Assembly (NCBI GenBank): GCA_024641085.1
Contig: JAHEDT010000013.1
Location: forward strand, 1-60,952
From: Geobacteraceae bacterium
GTDB lineage: Bacteria; Desulfobacterota; Desulfuromonadia; Desulfuromonadales; BM103
Length of the DNA: 60,952 bases
Direction of reading: 5' to 3'
A program made the position numbers and the translations under genes. Numbering within the stretch: the stretch's first letter is position 1; every line of letters begins with the position of its first letter. Below the pieces are notes generated by a model. The model searched no databases and was not told where the DNA came from. It was given only the letters and a program-made list of their open reading frames with translations. Positions 16,312-26,211 of this stretch are shown one piece after another.

Positions 16312-16757
16312 GGAGGCAATGGGGCTCGGAACCCAGGCGCAGGATAAAGTGCAGGATTTCACTGTTCATGGTTTGACATAACCGGGCAGGCGATCTTCCC
16401 TATTCTGCGGTCGCTCGCCCGTCGATCATCGCTTCTGCCTTCTACCGCATGCCTCTGAACATGTCAAACCAAAACCTGGCAAGACGAATCGTTCAACCCT
16501 TGCATTTCGACGCAAACCTCAAGTTTGGTGTGCAGCGTGGTGCTTGCCGTCCGGTCCTAAGCCCTGCCCAGTGATTATGGAACATAGAGTCCCGAGTCAT
16601 CAGCAACCGCTTCCCTGGCCAAGATTTCAGTCCTGATTGGCACGCTGCCGTAACGTGCTAGAACCCGATGGCCCTAACCGGGATATCCACTTGAGTAGTC
16701 GCCAAAAGCTGTTAAATAGTAAGAAAACGCTAATTTTCCATCAAAGGAGCAGGCGCC
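16312..16757. other. divergent intergenic region
   Basis: Between the minus-strand cysteine-cluster gene and the plus-strand FNT channel gene, so it should contain both promoters. I found no convincing sigma-54 site or riboswitch, and no supported ORF. Confidence 0.45.
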
Positions 16758-17582
16758 ATGTCAGAGCTTTTCGGGTTCGATGCCTTTTCACCAAAAGAGA
16801 TCGCGCAACGGGTCGAAACAATTGGGGTCGTTAAGGCGCGCCTGCCCCTGCTCTCGATGGTCATGCTCGGCATTCTGGCCGGAGCCTTCATCGGCCTGGG
16901 TGCTCTCTACTACGTACTGGTCGTCTCCGATCCGGCCCTGGGCTTCGCCGCCAAGCGGGTGCTCGGAGGGGTCGCTTTTTCCCTGGGATTGATCCTGGTC
17001 ATCGTCGCCGGTGCAGAGCTGTTCACTGGCAACAACCTGCTGGTGATGGCATGGGCCGACCACCAGATCACCACCCGGGAGCTGCTCCGCAACTGGCTGG
17101 TCATCTGCGGTGCCAACTTTCTTGGTGCGGTGGGGATTGCTGCACTGGTCTGTCTCTCCGGCCACCCGGCCATGAACGACGGACTGGTTGCCGAGCAGTA
17201 TCTGCAGATCGCCGCCTCAAAATGCGCCCTGCCTTTTTGGAGCGCTTTCTTCCGGGGGATTCTCTGCAACATCCTGGTCTGCATCGCCGTCTGGATGGCG
17301 CTGGCGGGGCGAAGCGTCATCGATCGGGCCGTGGCGATCATTTTCCCGATCTCAGCCTTCGTCGCAGCCGGCTTCGAGCACAGCGTCGCCAACATGTTCT
17401 TCATCCCGATGGGGTTGATGCTCAAGGCAGCAGGTCACCAGGTCGACCAATCCCTGTCGCTGACCTGGTTCGGCTTATGGCACAACCTGATCCCGGTGAT
17501 CCTCGGCAACGTGGTCGGCGGAAGCGTGCTCGTCGGCCTGGTCTACCATGTCATCTACCGGCGCGGTACAACGGATAAATGA
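16758..17582 (+). CDS. formate/nitrite transporter family channel
   Basis: 274 residues with six hydrophobic segments. FNT signatures are GAFIGLGALYYVLV in helix 1, GGVAFSLGLILVIVAGAELF followed by TGNN (the conserved AELFTGN loop), NWLVICGANFLGAVG, and GFEHSVANMFFIPMGL (conserved HSVANM with the central-pore His). Such channels carry formate, nitrite, hydrosulfide or related monovalent anions across the inner membrane. The start follows AAAGGAGCAGGCGCC. No pyruvate-formate lyase, nitrite reductase or sulfite reductase gene is adjacent, so the ion is undetermined. It stands alone. Confidence 0.9.
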   Translation: MSELFGFDAFSPKEIAQRVETIGVVKARLPLLSMVMLGILAGAFIGLGALYYVLVVSDPALGFAAKRVLGGVAFSLGLILVIVAGAELFTGNNLLVMAWADHQITTRELLRNWLVICGANFLGAVGIAALVCLSGHPAMNDGLVAEQYLQIAASKCALPFWSAFFRGILCNILVCIAVWMALAGRSVIDRAVAIIFPISAFVAAGFEHSVANMFFIPMGLMLKAAGHQVDQSLSLTWFGLWHNLIPVILGNVVGGSVLVGLVYHVIYRRGTTDK

Positions 17583-17966
17583 ATCGTTCTTCCTGGTAAG
17601 AGGTTTGCCTTCAGCGGTGGGCATGGGGACTCTAGCGACCCGCGGGAAATCAAAGCTTTTGTTGCAGGACTCCTTCGCATGCCGATCCGCCAAGGGGCTT
17701 AAATCGTTTTAACCTATTGAAAAATAGACATATTTTTTATATTCCTATTGACTTTCCCCTAAAGATCGAGAGATAGTAATATGCATATAAAGAATGACTC
17801 GGGCCATACATCCCTTGGAAAATGGCCAACCCATTATCGCCGGCAATGAATATCGCAGGTCGCGTGAGTCTCTAGGGTGAGGAATATCGGGTCTCAACTT
17901 TCCCTCCCGGAACCATGGCAACCCCTTCGAGAAAAACCCCGAGAGTCTGGTCACGAAATTATTCAG
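17583..17966. other. intergenic region, no gene seen
   Basis: AT-rich at 17700-17780. No convincing ORF or riboswitch. It should contain the promoter of the following plus-strand secreted-protein gene. Confidence 0.4.
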
Positions 17967-18905
17967 ATGCTTTTTCCCGGTTTTCCAACATTACTGCGCG
18001 TGCGCTATATCTGGCTGATCATGTTCTGCGGCTTCTGGTTGCTCAGTGGAGCTTCTCTCCAGGCGGCTGAAGTGACAGACGCGGCACTGTCCCCCGCTGC
18101 GCAGACCGCTTTTCCGGAACAACTCGGAACGATCGTCTATCAAACCGAACCTGAGGCATCTTCGCGAATATACATCATCGCCAATGGCCATCGAAGCGCC
18201 ATCAGCGGGGCCAATTCGACCGATACGGTGCAAGCTCAGATTGAAACTTTCCGCATCGGGGAATGGCTGATCAAACAGAATCGCATCGAGTTGTTGTTGC
18301 CGGAAGGTTTTTTTGGAGAGAGGGGGCGACCGAGGGCTATTGATCCGGACAAAATCCCACTCGACAATCAGACCCTCCGGGAGACCCTTGCCGATACCTC
18401 GCATTTCATCAACGCCGAGCTGCTGCTGCACGAACAATACGGCATCGGCCTGGGGCAGGTCGAGAATCGCCAGCTTTACCGGGACATACGAGACCGGCTT
18501 CGTTCCCGCCTCAAGGCTGGAGGCGAATTCTCATTTTCGCTCAACAGTGAACTCGCTCACCTGCAAAAGCTTAGAACTGCTTACCTGCTTCAGGCTGCAC
18601 CCGCGGTCACAGCAGCAACCTATCAGCAGGGACGGATTACGGCCCCCAATGCCATGATGACGATCGGTCTGTCTCATTTGAAGGACATCATCTCCTTCCT
18701 TGAAACAGGCAAGATCGACTTTGGTCAGCAAACAGAAGGGAGCGCCTCCCCCCTCCAGGATACAGGCCTCAAACGAATCAAGGAACAGGTCGGCATCACG
18801 ATTGTTGTCCCCCGGGCCCTGATGGCCAACGATTTTACGTTGGTAACGGCCTCCGCTTTGGCAAACCATCAGCCGTCACCAGATAATCAAGAAAAAACCT
18901 TTTAG
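17967..18905 (+). CDS. secreted protein of unknown function, weak TraB/PrgY-like pattern
   Basis: 312 residues if started at ATG 17967, which places a signal peptide at residues 1-33 (hydrophobic IWLIMFCGFWLL, cleavage near LQAAEV). An in-frame ATG at 17877 would add 30 residues. The conserved-looking block RIYIIANGHRSAISG, then FRIGEWLIKQNRIELLLPEG, has an IxxNGH and a later E/LLPEG pattern that recalls TraB/PrgY/ChaN-like proteins (GT.H ... E), but I cannot assign it. The middle is rich in charged helices. The ribosome site is weak. The next gene (19145) is also secreted, but 239 bases away. Confidence 0.55.
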   Translation: MLFPGFPTLLRVRYIWLIMFCGFWLLSGASLQAAEVTDAALSPAAQTAFPEQLGTIVYQTEPEASSRIYIIANGHRSAISGANSTDTVQAQIETFRIGEWLIKQNRIELLLPEGFFGERGRPRAIDPDKIPLDNQTLRETLADTSHFINAELLLHEQYGIGLGQVENRQLYRDIRDRLRSRLKAGGEFSFSLNSELAHLQKLRTAYLLQAAPAVTAATYQQGRITAPNAMMTIGLSHLKDIISFLETGKIDFGQQTEGSASPLQDTGLKRIKEQVGITIVVPRALMANDFTLVTASALANHQPSPDNQEKTF

Positions 18906-19144
18906 CCTGATCCAGCAAGCCCTGAAGATCACAACGAATCCCATCAATCAACTACCTAAACATTTAATTTATAGACGTTTTCTTTGTTGACAAAGCTTTC
19001 CTGACTGCTATAAGTATATTAAGAGAAATTAATGCCCTGCGCCTCGCAAAGGGTGTTGCAATGGTGCTTCTGCCTGAAGGAAGAGTCGACGCTCTGAGTG
19101 ACTGTGGTTCCCCCTGGGACCCCCTAGAGCAAAGGAGAACCGCC

Positions 19145-19654
19145 ATGAGATACTTTACTCTGACACTCCCACTTGTGATATTGGGCGGCCTGCTGATGTT
19201 CAGCCAGGCCCAGGCTATTTCCGGTGAGCAGCTCCATCAATGGCAGCAAATTCAAGCGCAGCTGGATGCCGAGCATCAAATGCAGACGCAGCAACTCGCC
19301 ACAGAGCAGGCCAGAGAAATGCAGCTGCTGCTGGCCGTGCGTGGTTACGATCTCGGCTTGCAGCAACTCACCACAGAGCAGATCAGAGAAATGCAGCTGC
19401 TGTTGGCCGTGCGTGGTTACGATCTCGGCTTCGATCTCAGCAATGATCTAGTCGGCACAATGAGTGGTGTCCTGGATGAGAACACGAAAGCGGCCATCCG
19501 CCACTTTCAGCAGGATCAAGGTCTAGCCATCACCAGTGTGCCTGATGTTGAGACCCTACGCGCTTTGGTGCCGGGCAGTGATCAACAGGAGTTTTTCGGC
19601 CTGTCTCCGGAATTTGGCAGCGCGGATTATACCAATGATAACTGCTGTCCATAG
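19145..19654 (+). CDS. secreted peptidoglycan-binding-like protein with internal duplication
   Basis: 169 residues. Signal peptide 1-23 (MRYFTLTLPLVILGGLLMFS, then QAQA). Residues 49-72 and 73-96 are near-identical 24-residue repeats (QQL.TEQ.REMQLLLAVRGYD then LG). The C-terminal half (about 80-145: LLLAVRGYDLG, SGVLDENTKAAIRHFQQDQ, DVETLRAL) resembles a PG_binding_1 domain, in which the repeated LLLAVRGYDLG is the first helix-turn. AAGGAG precedes the ATG at 19145; the upstream ATG at 19061 is rejected. The protein ends NDNCCP. A terminator follows at 19785. Likely cell-wall associated; no partner is evident. Confidence 0.65.
   Translation: MRYFTLTLPLVILGGLLMFSQAQAISGEQLHQWQQIQAQLDAEHQMQTQQLATEQAREMQLLLAVRGYDLGLQQLTTEQIREMQLLLAVRGYDLGFDLSNDLVGTMSGVLDENTKAAIRHFQQDQGLAITSVPDVETLRALVPGSDQQEFFGLSPEFGSADYTNDNCCP
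19289..19432 (+). repeat. two tandem 72-bp direct repeats
   Basis: 19289-19360 and 19361-19432 differ at only a few positions (for example CTCGCC/CTCACC, GCAGGCC/GCAGATC, CTGCTG/CTGTTG) and keep the reading frame. This is a recent-looking 24-codon duplication inside the secreted-protein gene. Confidence 0.9.
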
Positions 19655-19784
19655 GCAGCAGCACCGGAGGCCTGGAGCTTTTCTGTCTCTCTCAGAAAGA
19701 GAGCCAGTGATAGCGAAATTCTCCAGCATGCCAGTTACGAAACCAACAACCTCAACCCCGGGAACCAGGGGGCACACAGTCAAT

Positions 19785-19807
19785 CGGGAGAAATCCCGTT
19801 TTTTTTT
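19785..19807 (+). terminator. intrinsic terminator of the 19145 gene
   Basis: CGGGA (19785-19789) and TCCCG (19794-19798) flank the loop GAAA and are followed by nine T. Confidence 0.85.
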
Positions 19808-19881
19808 GCATAGTGATATCGTGTGCACAGCGAAGCACCTTCCCCCGTTGATCAACAGACAGACCACAAATCGATCTTGCA

Positions 19882-19914
19882 AATAAAACGGCACCGGCCA
19901 TCAAGCCGGTGCCG
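19882..19914 (-). terminator. terminator of rnpB
   Basis: GGCACCGGC (19890-19898) and GCCGGTGCC (19905-19913) form a 9-bp stem, extended by one pair. On the minus strand GTTTTATTTGC follows, just after the RNase P RNA 3' end. Confidence 0.85.
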
Positions 19915-19921
19915 CAGTCAG

Positions 19922-20339
19922 ATGTGGTTGGAGAAAACCGTAAGCCGGGTTCTGTTCCCTGCAGCGGTTGCCCCCTGCCGGGCGACGATCATTCCTCTAG
20001 GACCGCCGTTGCCGACGGCCTCAAGCGGCCTGACCCGGGAGTTTCGGACGGGCCGTCCTCAAACACCCCCCTATTTGGCCTTGCTCCGGATGGGGTTTAC
20101 CGAGCTGCCGGCGTCACCGCCGGCACTGGTGAGCTCTTACCTCACCCTTTCACCCTTACCCGCCGAAGCTGCCACATCGTGGCAGCGAAGGAGGGCGGTC
20201 TTCTCTCTGTGGCACTTTCCCTGGGGTCGCCCCCGGTCCCCGTTAAGGACCATCCTGCCCTGTGGAGCCCGGACTTTCCTCCCCCCACTTTCGCACGAGG
20301 CTCCAGCGGGCGGCGATCGTCTGGTCGTCTCCAACCACG
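19922..20339 (-). ncRNA. rnpB: RNase P RNA, bacterial type A
   Basis: The minus strand contains the conserved 5' elements GACCAGACGATCGCCGC and GGGGAGGAAAGTCCGGGCTC, the internal CAGGGCAGGATGG and the 3' element AGAACCCGGCTTACGG. Ends are set by helix P1: GTGGTTGGAGA at the 5' side pairs with TCTCCAACCAC at the 3' side. Length is about 415 bases. This ribozyme cuts the 5' leader from tRNA precursors. It lies about 16 bases after the stop of the zinc-ribbon gene on the same strand and has its own terminator. Confidence 0.95.
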
Positions 20340-20355
20340 TCAGTGCATGGAACTA

Positions 20356-21066
20356 TCAGTCCGGTGTCGTAACGTAAAGCAGCCGGTTGCAATGCGGACA
20401 GGACTGAATTTCATTCACTATGAACAAGCTGTTGAACATCTGTGGCGGCAGGTGCATATGGCAGCCGAGACAGGCTCCGCCGCTGGCCTCGACCACAGCC
20501 ACACCGGCGCGCCGGGACATCAGCAGTTCATAGCGCTTGCGCAGGCTTTTCGGCAGATCCTCCAACAGGATGTCGCGCTGACGCTGCATCTCGGCCAGCT
20601 TATCGTTGACCGATACCAGGGAGGCATCGATCTCGGTACAGCGCGACTCGGCCTGCTCGCTGCTTTTTGCCAGTTCTTCGTCCTTCTCTGACTTGTCGGC
20701 AGTCAGGGAGGTCAGGGCGTCGTTCTTGGCATCAATTTTCAGCTGCAATTCCTTGGCAAGCTTCTTGGCCGTGTCGACCTCCTTGAGCACTGCGACATAC
20801 TCTTTCTGCGTCTTGATCTGGGGTAGTCGACCCTCGGAGCGCTCGATGTTCTGTTTTTCCAGGGCCATGGCATTGACCAGTTCGGTTTTTTCAGCGTCCA
20901 GCTTGCCGATCTCGCCGGCGAGACTGTCAACCATCTGCTGCTGACGGTCCAGCTCTGACTTGAGAACCTGCTGTTCATTGAGACCTGCCTGACGCTTTTT
21001 CTCGACGCTCTTCTTTTCCGTGTCCAACACCTGCAAATCCCGCAGTAACTGCAACTGCTTTAGCAC
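20356..21066 (-). CDS. coiled-coil protein with C4 zinc ribbon (DUF164/CdsZ-like)
   Basis: 236 residues. Residues 1-175 are a long heptad-rich coiled coil (LKQLQLLRDLQVLDTEKKSV and onward). The C-terminus has a C4 zinc ribbon: ACLGCHMHLPP ... SCPHCNRLLYV. This is the zf-RING_7/DUF164 family, whose members in other bacteria act as adaptor or nucleic-acid binding proteins (CdsZ in Chlamydia, FlgZ-like proteins). The GTG at 21066 is chosen as start because GGGAGG lies eight bases upstream and the family begins with the coiled coil; the frame is open to 21231 but would overlap the NIF3 gene. It precedes rnpB, an arrangement common in this order. Confidence 0.85.
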   Translation of the reverse strand: MLKQLQLLRDLQVLDTEKKSVEKKRQAGLNEQQVLKSELDRQQQMVDSLAGEIGKLDAEKTELVNAMALEKQNIERSEGRLPQIKTQKEYVAVLKEVDTAKKLAKELQLKIDAKNDALTSLTADKSEKDEELAKSSEQAESRCTEIDASLVSVNDKLAEMQRQRDILLEDLPKSLRKRYELLMSRRAGVAVVEASGGACLGCHMHLPPQMFNSLFIVNEIQSCPHCNRLLYVTTPD

Positions 21067-21127
21067 GATAAATGCCTCCCTTTGTCTGTAATCTTCTTGT
21101 ATCGACTGAAGATGCAGTCGAGGTTGT

Positions 21128-22252
21128 TCAGTAAAACCGGAAAGGATCCTGCTCCCCGGCATAGGTTTCAAACAGAATCTCCCAGTGGTGCTGACGAGCC
21201 GCGCTACGCAACGCCTCGGCAACCTTTTCAATCATCAATTTTTCCGTGGCGAAATGGCCGGCGTCAACCAGGGCGATGCCAAGCTCTTCGGCCTGTCGGG
21301 CATCATGGTACTTGACGTCACCTGTGACCAGCACGTCCGCGCCCTGGCGATGTGCGGTCTGCACCAGCCCGGCGCCGCTACCGCCACAGAGAGCTATCTT
21401 CTGAATGGTTCGGCCGCCCTCCCCGATCAGGCGGAGATGGGAACAGTGCAAGGACTCCTTGACCCGGTCGGCAAAGGCCTCCAGGGTCAGGGGCTGCTCC
21501 AGCCTGCCGATTCGACCCAAACCGGCACCCGGGACCTGATTCTGCAACGGCACAAGGTCGTAGGCCACCTCTTCGTAGGGATGTGCCTGCTGCATCTTGT
21601 CCAGGACACGCGGCAGCTTACGCCTGTGGACGACCGTCTCGAGGCGAAACTCCGTAACCTCTTCCTGACGCCCGATCTCCCCTATGAAAGGAGCAGTCCC
21701 CTCACCGGCACGAAAGGTCCCTGTCCCCATGCCGCGGAAGGAACATTGATCATAGGCGCCAATCTTGCCGGCGCCGGCCGAGAAGAGGGCCTCGGCCAGA
21801 CCTTGTTCATGCCCCGCCGGGACGAACACAACCAGCTTCAGATAATCGCCGGCCGACGGCTGCAAAGGCTTGCTCTGCTGTACACCCAGTTGGGCCGCGA
21901 GCCAGCTGTTGAGTCCGTCCACGGCACAGTCCAGGTTGGTGTGGGCACAGATGACGGCCACACTCGAACGTACTGCGGTCCAGAGGACCTTGCCGATGGC
22001 ATCGTCGGGGGTCACGCGCTTGAGCGGGCGGAACAGCAGCGGGTGATGGGTGACCAGGGCCTGGGCCCCGGCATCGCGGGCCGCTTCCAGGGCAGAGAGG
22101 CAGGGGTCCAGGGCCACCAGGACCCGGTCCAGTGGCGCCCCCGGGTCGCCGACCTGCAAGCCGACATTATCCCAGTCCTCGGCCAGCTCTGGATCATAAA
22201 GCTTGTGAACCAGACCAACCAGGTCCTGTATGCGATGCTGCTGTTTTGCCAT
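21128..22252 (-). CDS. NIF3-like dinuclear metal centre protein
   Basis: 374 residues, the long NIF3 form with a central inserted PII/CutA-like domain (about residues 130-235). Metal ligand motifs are THHPLLF (about 68), AHTNLD (about 103), GDVKYHD and VDAGHFATE near the C-terminus. The N-terminal AEDWDNVGLQVGDP is the family signature. The family is related to GTP cyclohydrolase I type 2 by annotation, but its role is unclear. ATG at 22252 has a modest AGGA site; an upstream in-frame extension to 22315 overlaps the tRNA terminator and is rejected. It sits between the tRNA and the zinc-ribbon gene. Confidence 0.88.
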   Translation of the reverse strand: MAKQQHRIQDLVGLVHKLYDPELAEDWDNVGLQVGDPGAPLDRVLVALDPCLSALEAARDAGAQALVTHHPLLFRPLKRVTPDDAIGKVLWTAVRSSVAVICAHTNLDCAVDGLNSWLAAQLGVQQSKPLQPSAGDYLKLVVFVPAGHEQGLAEALFSAGAGKIGAYDQCSFRGMGTGTFRAGEGTAPFIGEIGRQEEVTEFRLETVVHRRKLPRVLDKMQQAHPYEEVAYDLVPLQNQVPGAGLGRIGRLEQPLTLEAFADRVKESLHCSHLRLIGEGGRTIQKIALCGGSGAGLVQTAHRQGADVLVTGDVKYHDARQAEELGIALVDAGHFATEKLMIEKVAEALRSAARQHHWEILFETYAGEQDPFRFY

Positions 22253-22282
22253 CGGTCCTGTCTGTTTTGCCTTCGTCCTGAT

Positions 22283-22318
22283 GTAAAAAGAGTGCAACCT
22301 GGTTTTCGGCTGCACTCT
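22283..22318 (-). terminator. terminator after tRNA(CAT)
   Basis: AGAGTGCA (22289-22296) pairs with TGCACTCT (22311-22318). On the minus strand CTTTTTAC follows. It lies between the tRNA 3' end and the NIF3 gene. Confidence 0.7.
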
Positions 22319-22376
22319 CTATTCCCTGCGAATCTCTATGTTAACCGGTACATATCAATCATGGCGTTAAGGCGGG

Positions 22377-22452
22377 TGGTGGGCCCACCAGGGTTCGAAC
22401 CTGGGACCGACCGGTTATGAGCCGGTGGCTCTTCCAACTGAGCTATGGGCCC
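22377..22452 (-). tRNA. tRNA with CAT anticodon (Met elongator, or Ile2)
   Basis: Complete cloverleaf of 76 bases on the minus strand: acceptor GGGCCCA/TGGGCCC, D stem GCTC/GAGC, anticodon stem ACCGG/CCGGT with loop CTCATAA, T arm CCAGG-TTCGAAC-CCTGG, discriminator A and encoded CCA. The lack of an unpaired first position excludes the initiator. A CAT anticodon cannot by itself separate elongator tRNA-Met from lysidine-modified tRNA-Ile2. Confidence 0.95.
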
Positions 22453-22572
22453 GCAAAAGTTCAAAGCAAAAGTGTATGTTGCGCCAACAGGTCTGTCAAT
22501 CACTTTCCAGTGCCCGACTTCTTTCCTGAATGAAATCATAACCGAGCAGGGCCAGTCGAGGCCCGTAGTCGA

Positions 22573-24336
<1,764 letters not shown>

Positions 24337-24423
24337 CAATACTCCCCTCGAGGAATGCTTGTCAAAGTCAAGCACTGGCAATTTTTAGGCAAGCTACGGA
24401 TTATATGGTCAAACCGTTATTTT

Positions 24424-26211
24424 TCAAAGCTTTTTTTTGAGTTTCTGGTTAATTTCCGTGCGTTCACGCAAATACTGCATCAGGGCCGCGTCATCATTGT
24501 TGTGCTGCGCTTCCTCCTCAAGCCGGCGGATCTCTCTCAGGCGCTGTTTCAACACAGAGTTGCTCACAGACCGGCGGCAGTCCGTGAAAATTTTTTCCGG
24601 GTTGTCCGCCCAGTCCTGGTCTTCCTGCAAAACCAGGCTGGCCAGCAATGACTGCTGGGTTTCATCAAGGGATGCATCGATCAGGTCGGCGGGCAGCCGA
24701 CCCTCTTCATCTTCACAGCTTAGCAGGTAATCGGCCAGGCTGCGGAAAAACTCATCGAAGAAAAGCGTTGACGTCCCCTCTTCACGCACCCGGCGCCGCT
24801 GCCGATCATCCACCAGCATCAAGCGTAGCAGGTATTTCTGGGTTTGTCCTGTTTCCTGGACGTGCGGACGCACCGTTGAGGGCGAGGACGTGCCGCGGCG
24901 AACCGGTTGCGGCACGACACTTCCGCCGCGCACCTTCGACTGCAACAGTTCCACGTCGAGGCCGGTCAGGGCCGCCAGGCGTTTCAGGTAAAGACTGCGC
25001 TCGAGATCGCCGGGCAAGAGTCGAATTCGTTCGAGAACCTGCTCAGCGGCCCGTGCCCGCCCCTCGACGCTTTGGTCATTGTGGTCCAGCCGGTCTTCGA
25101 TGAACGCCTCCAGGACCGGGCGCGCAGCAGCAAGGCATTTGCGAAAGCCCTCTTCGCCCCTGGCTTTGAGGAGGGAATCCGGGTCCTCCCCGGCGGGCAG
25201 TGCAACCACGCTGACCGCCAGGCCGACCGGCAGCAGGGCGTCCATGGCTCGGAAGGTCGCCTGCCTTCCGGCGGCGTCTTCATCGAAGATCAACAACACC
25301 TTGTCGGCATAGCGTTTGAGCAGGCGGGCATGATCGGCCGTCAGGGCGGTACCACAGGTCGCCACGGCACCGGCGAAACCGGCCCGGTGCAAGGCCAGCA
25401 CATCGAAATAACCCTCGACGACCAGCGCTTCGCCGTTGTGCCGCATGGCGTCACGCGCCTGGTACAGACCATACAGGACCTGCCCCTTATGATAGACCTC
25501 GGTTTCCGGAGAATTAATGTACTTGGGCAGGCTGTCATCGAGAACCCGGCCGCCGAAAGCGACCATCCGCCCCTGCAGATCATGAATCGGGAAGAGCAGG
25601 CGATTACGAAACAGGTCGTAATCACCCCGGCCCTGTTTGCCGGGGCGGACCAGGCCGGCCAGACGCACCTCCTCGGCGGAGAAGTTTTCCCCGGACAGGT
25701 GGTTTGCCAGGGACTCCCAGCCCTCCGGCGCGAAACCGAGATGAAAGGCGCGCACGGTCTCCCCGGCATAGCTCCGCTGGCGCAGGTAGCGCCGCCCGGA
25801 GGCTCCGGCCTCATCCTCGAGCAGCAGCTGATGGTAAAAGGCCCCAGCCGCTTCGTTGACTTTCAACAGGCGCTCCCGGACCTCACGACGACGAATCTCC
25901 GCGGGCGAGACAGCCTCTTCTTCAACTTCGATACCAACCTTTTCACCGAGCCGCCGGACCGCGTCCGGAAAGCTCAAACCCTCCATGCGCATCACAAAGG
26001 AGAAGACGTTGCCACCCACCCCGCAACCGAAGCAGTGGAAGATCTGTCGAGAGGCATTGACGTTGAACGAAGGTGACTTCTCCTGGTGAAATGGGCACAG
26101 GCCCTGGTGGTTGACACCAGAGCGCTTGAGCGGCAGGTAGCCGGCGACCACCTCGACAATGTCGACGCGATCGCGAATCTCCTGGATTTTCTCTTCGGCT
26201 ATGCGTCCCAT
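24424..26211 (-). CDS. dnaG: DNA primase
   Basis: 595 residues. N-terminal zinc-binding domain with CPFHQEKSPSF and FHCFGCGVGGNVF (CHC2). TOPRIM core with LVVEGYFDVLALHRAGF and VLLIFDEDAAGRQATFRAMD. The C-terminal domain for helicase contact (about 440-595) is less conserved. It makes RNA primers at the replication fork. The ATG overlaps the mutS2 stop (TGATG), so translation is probably coupled. rpoD follows after an 87-base gap. Confidence 0.96.
   Translation of the reverse strand: MGRIAEEKIQEIRDRVDIVEVVAGYLPLKRSGVNHQGLCPFHQEKSPSFNVNASRQIFHCFGCGVGGNVFSFVMRMEGLSFPDAVRRLGEKVGIEVEEEAVSPAEIRRREVRERLLKVNEAAGAFYHQLLLEDEAGASGRRYLRQRSYAGETVRAFHLGFAPEGWESLANHLSGENFSAEEVRLAGLVRPGKQGRGDYDLFRNRLLFPIHDLQGRMVAFGGRVLDDSLPKYINSPETEVYHKGQVLYGLYQARDAMRHNGEALVVEGYFDVLALHRAGFAGAVATCGTALTADHARLLKRYADKVLLIFDEDAAGRQATFRAMDALLPVGLAVSVVALPAGEDPDSLLKARGEEGFRKCLAAARPVLEAFIEDRLDHNDQSVEGRARAAEQVLERIRLLPGDLERSLYLKRLAALTGLDVELLQSKVRGGSVVPQPVRRGTSSPSTVRPHVQETGQTQKYLLRLMLVDDRQRRRVREEGTSTLFFDEFFRSLADYLLSCEDEEGRLPADLIDASLDETQQSLLASLVLQEDQDWADNPEKIFTDCRRSVSNSVLKQRLREIRRLEEEAQHNNDDAALMQYLRERTEINQKLKKKL

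Noticed and set aside
17820-17900. Possible cyclic-di-GMP riboswitch before the secreted-protein gene
   Set aside because: GCAAACC- and CGCAAAGCC-type conserved blocks are absent and no aptamer fold could be drawn.
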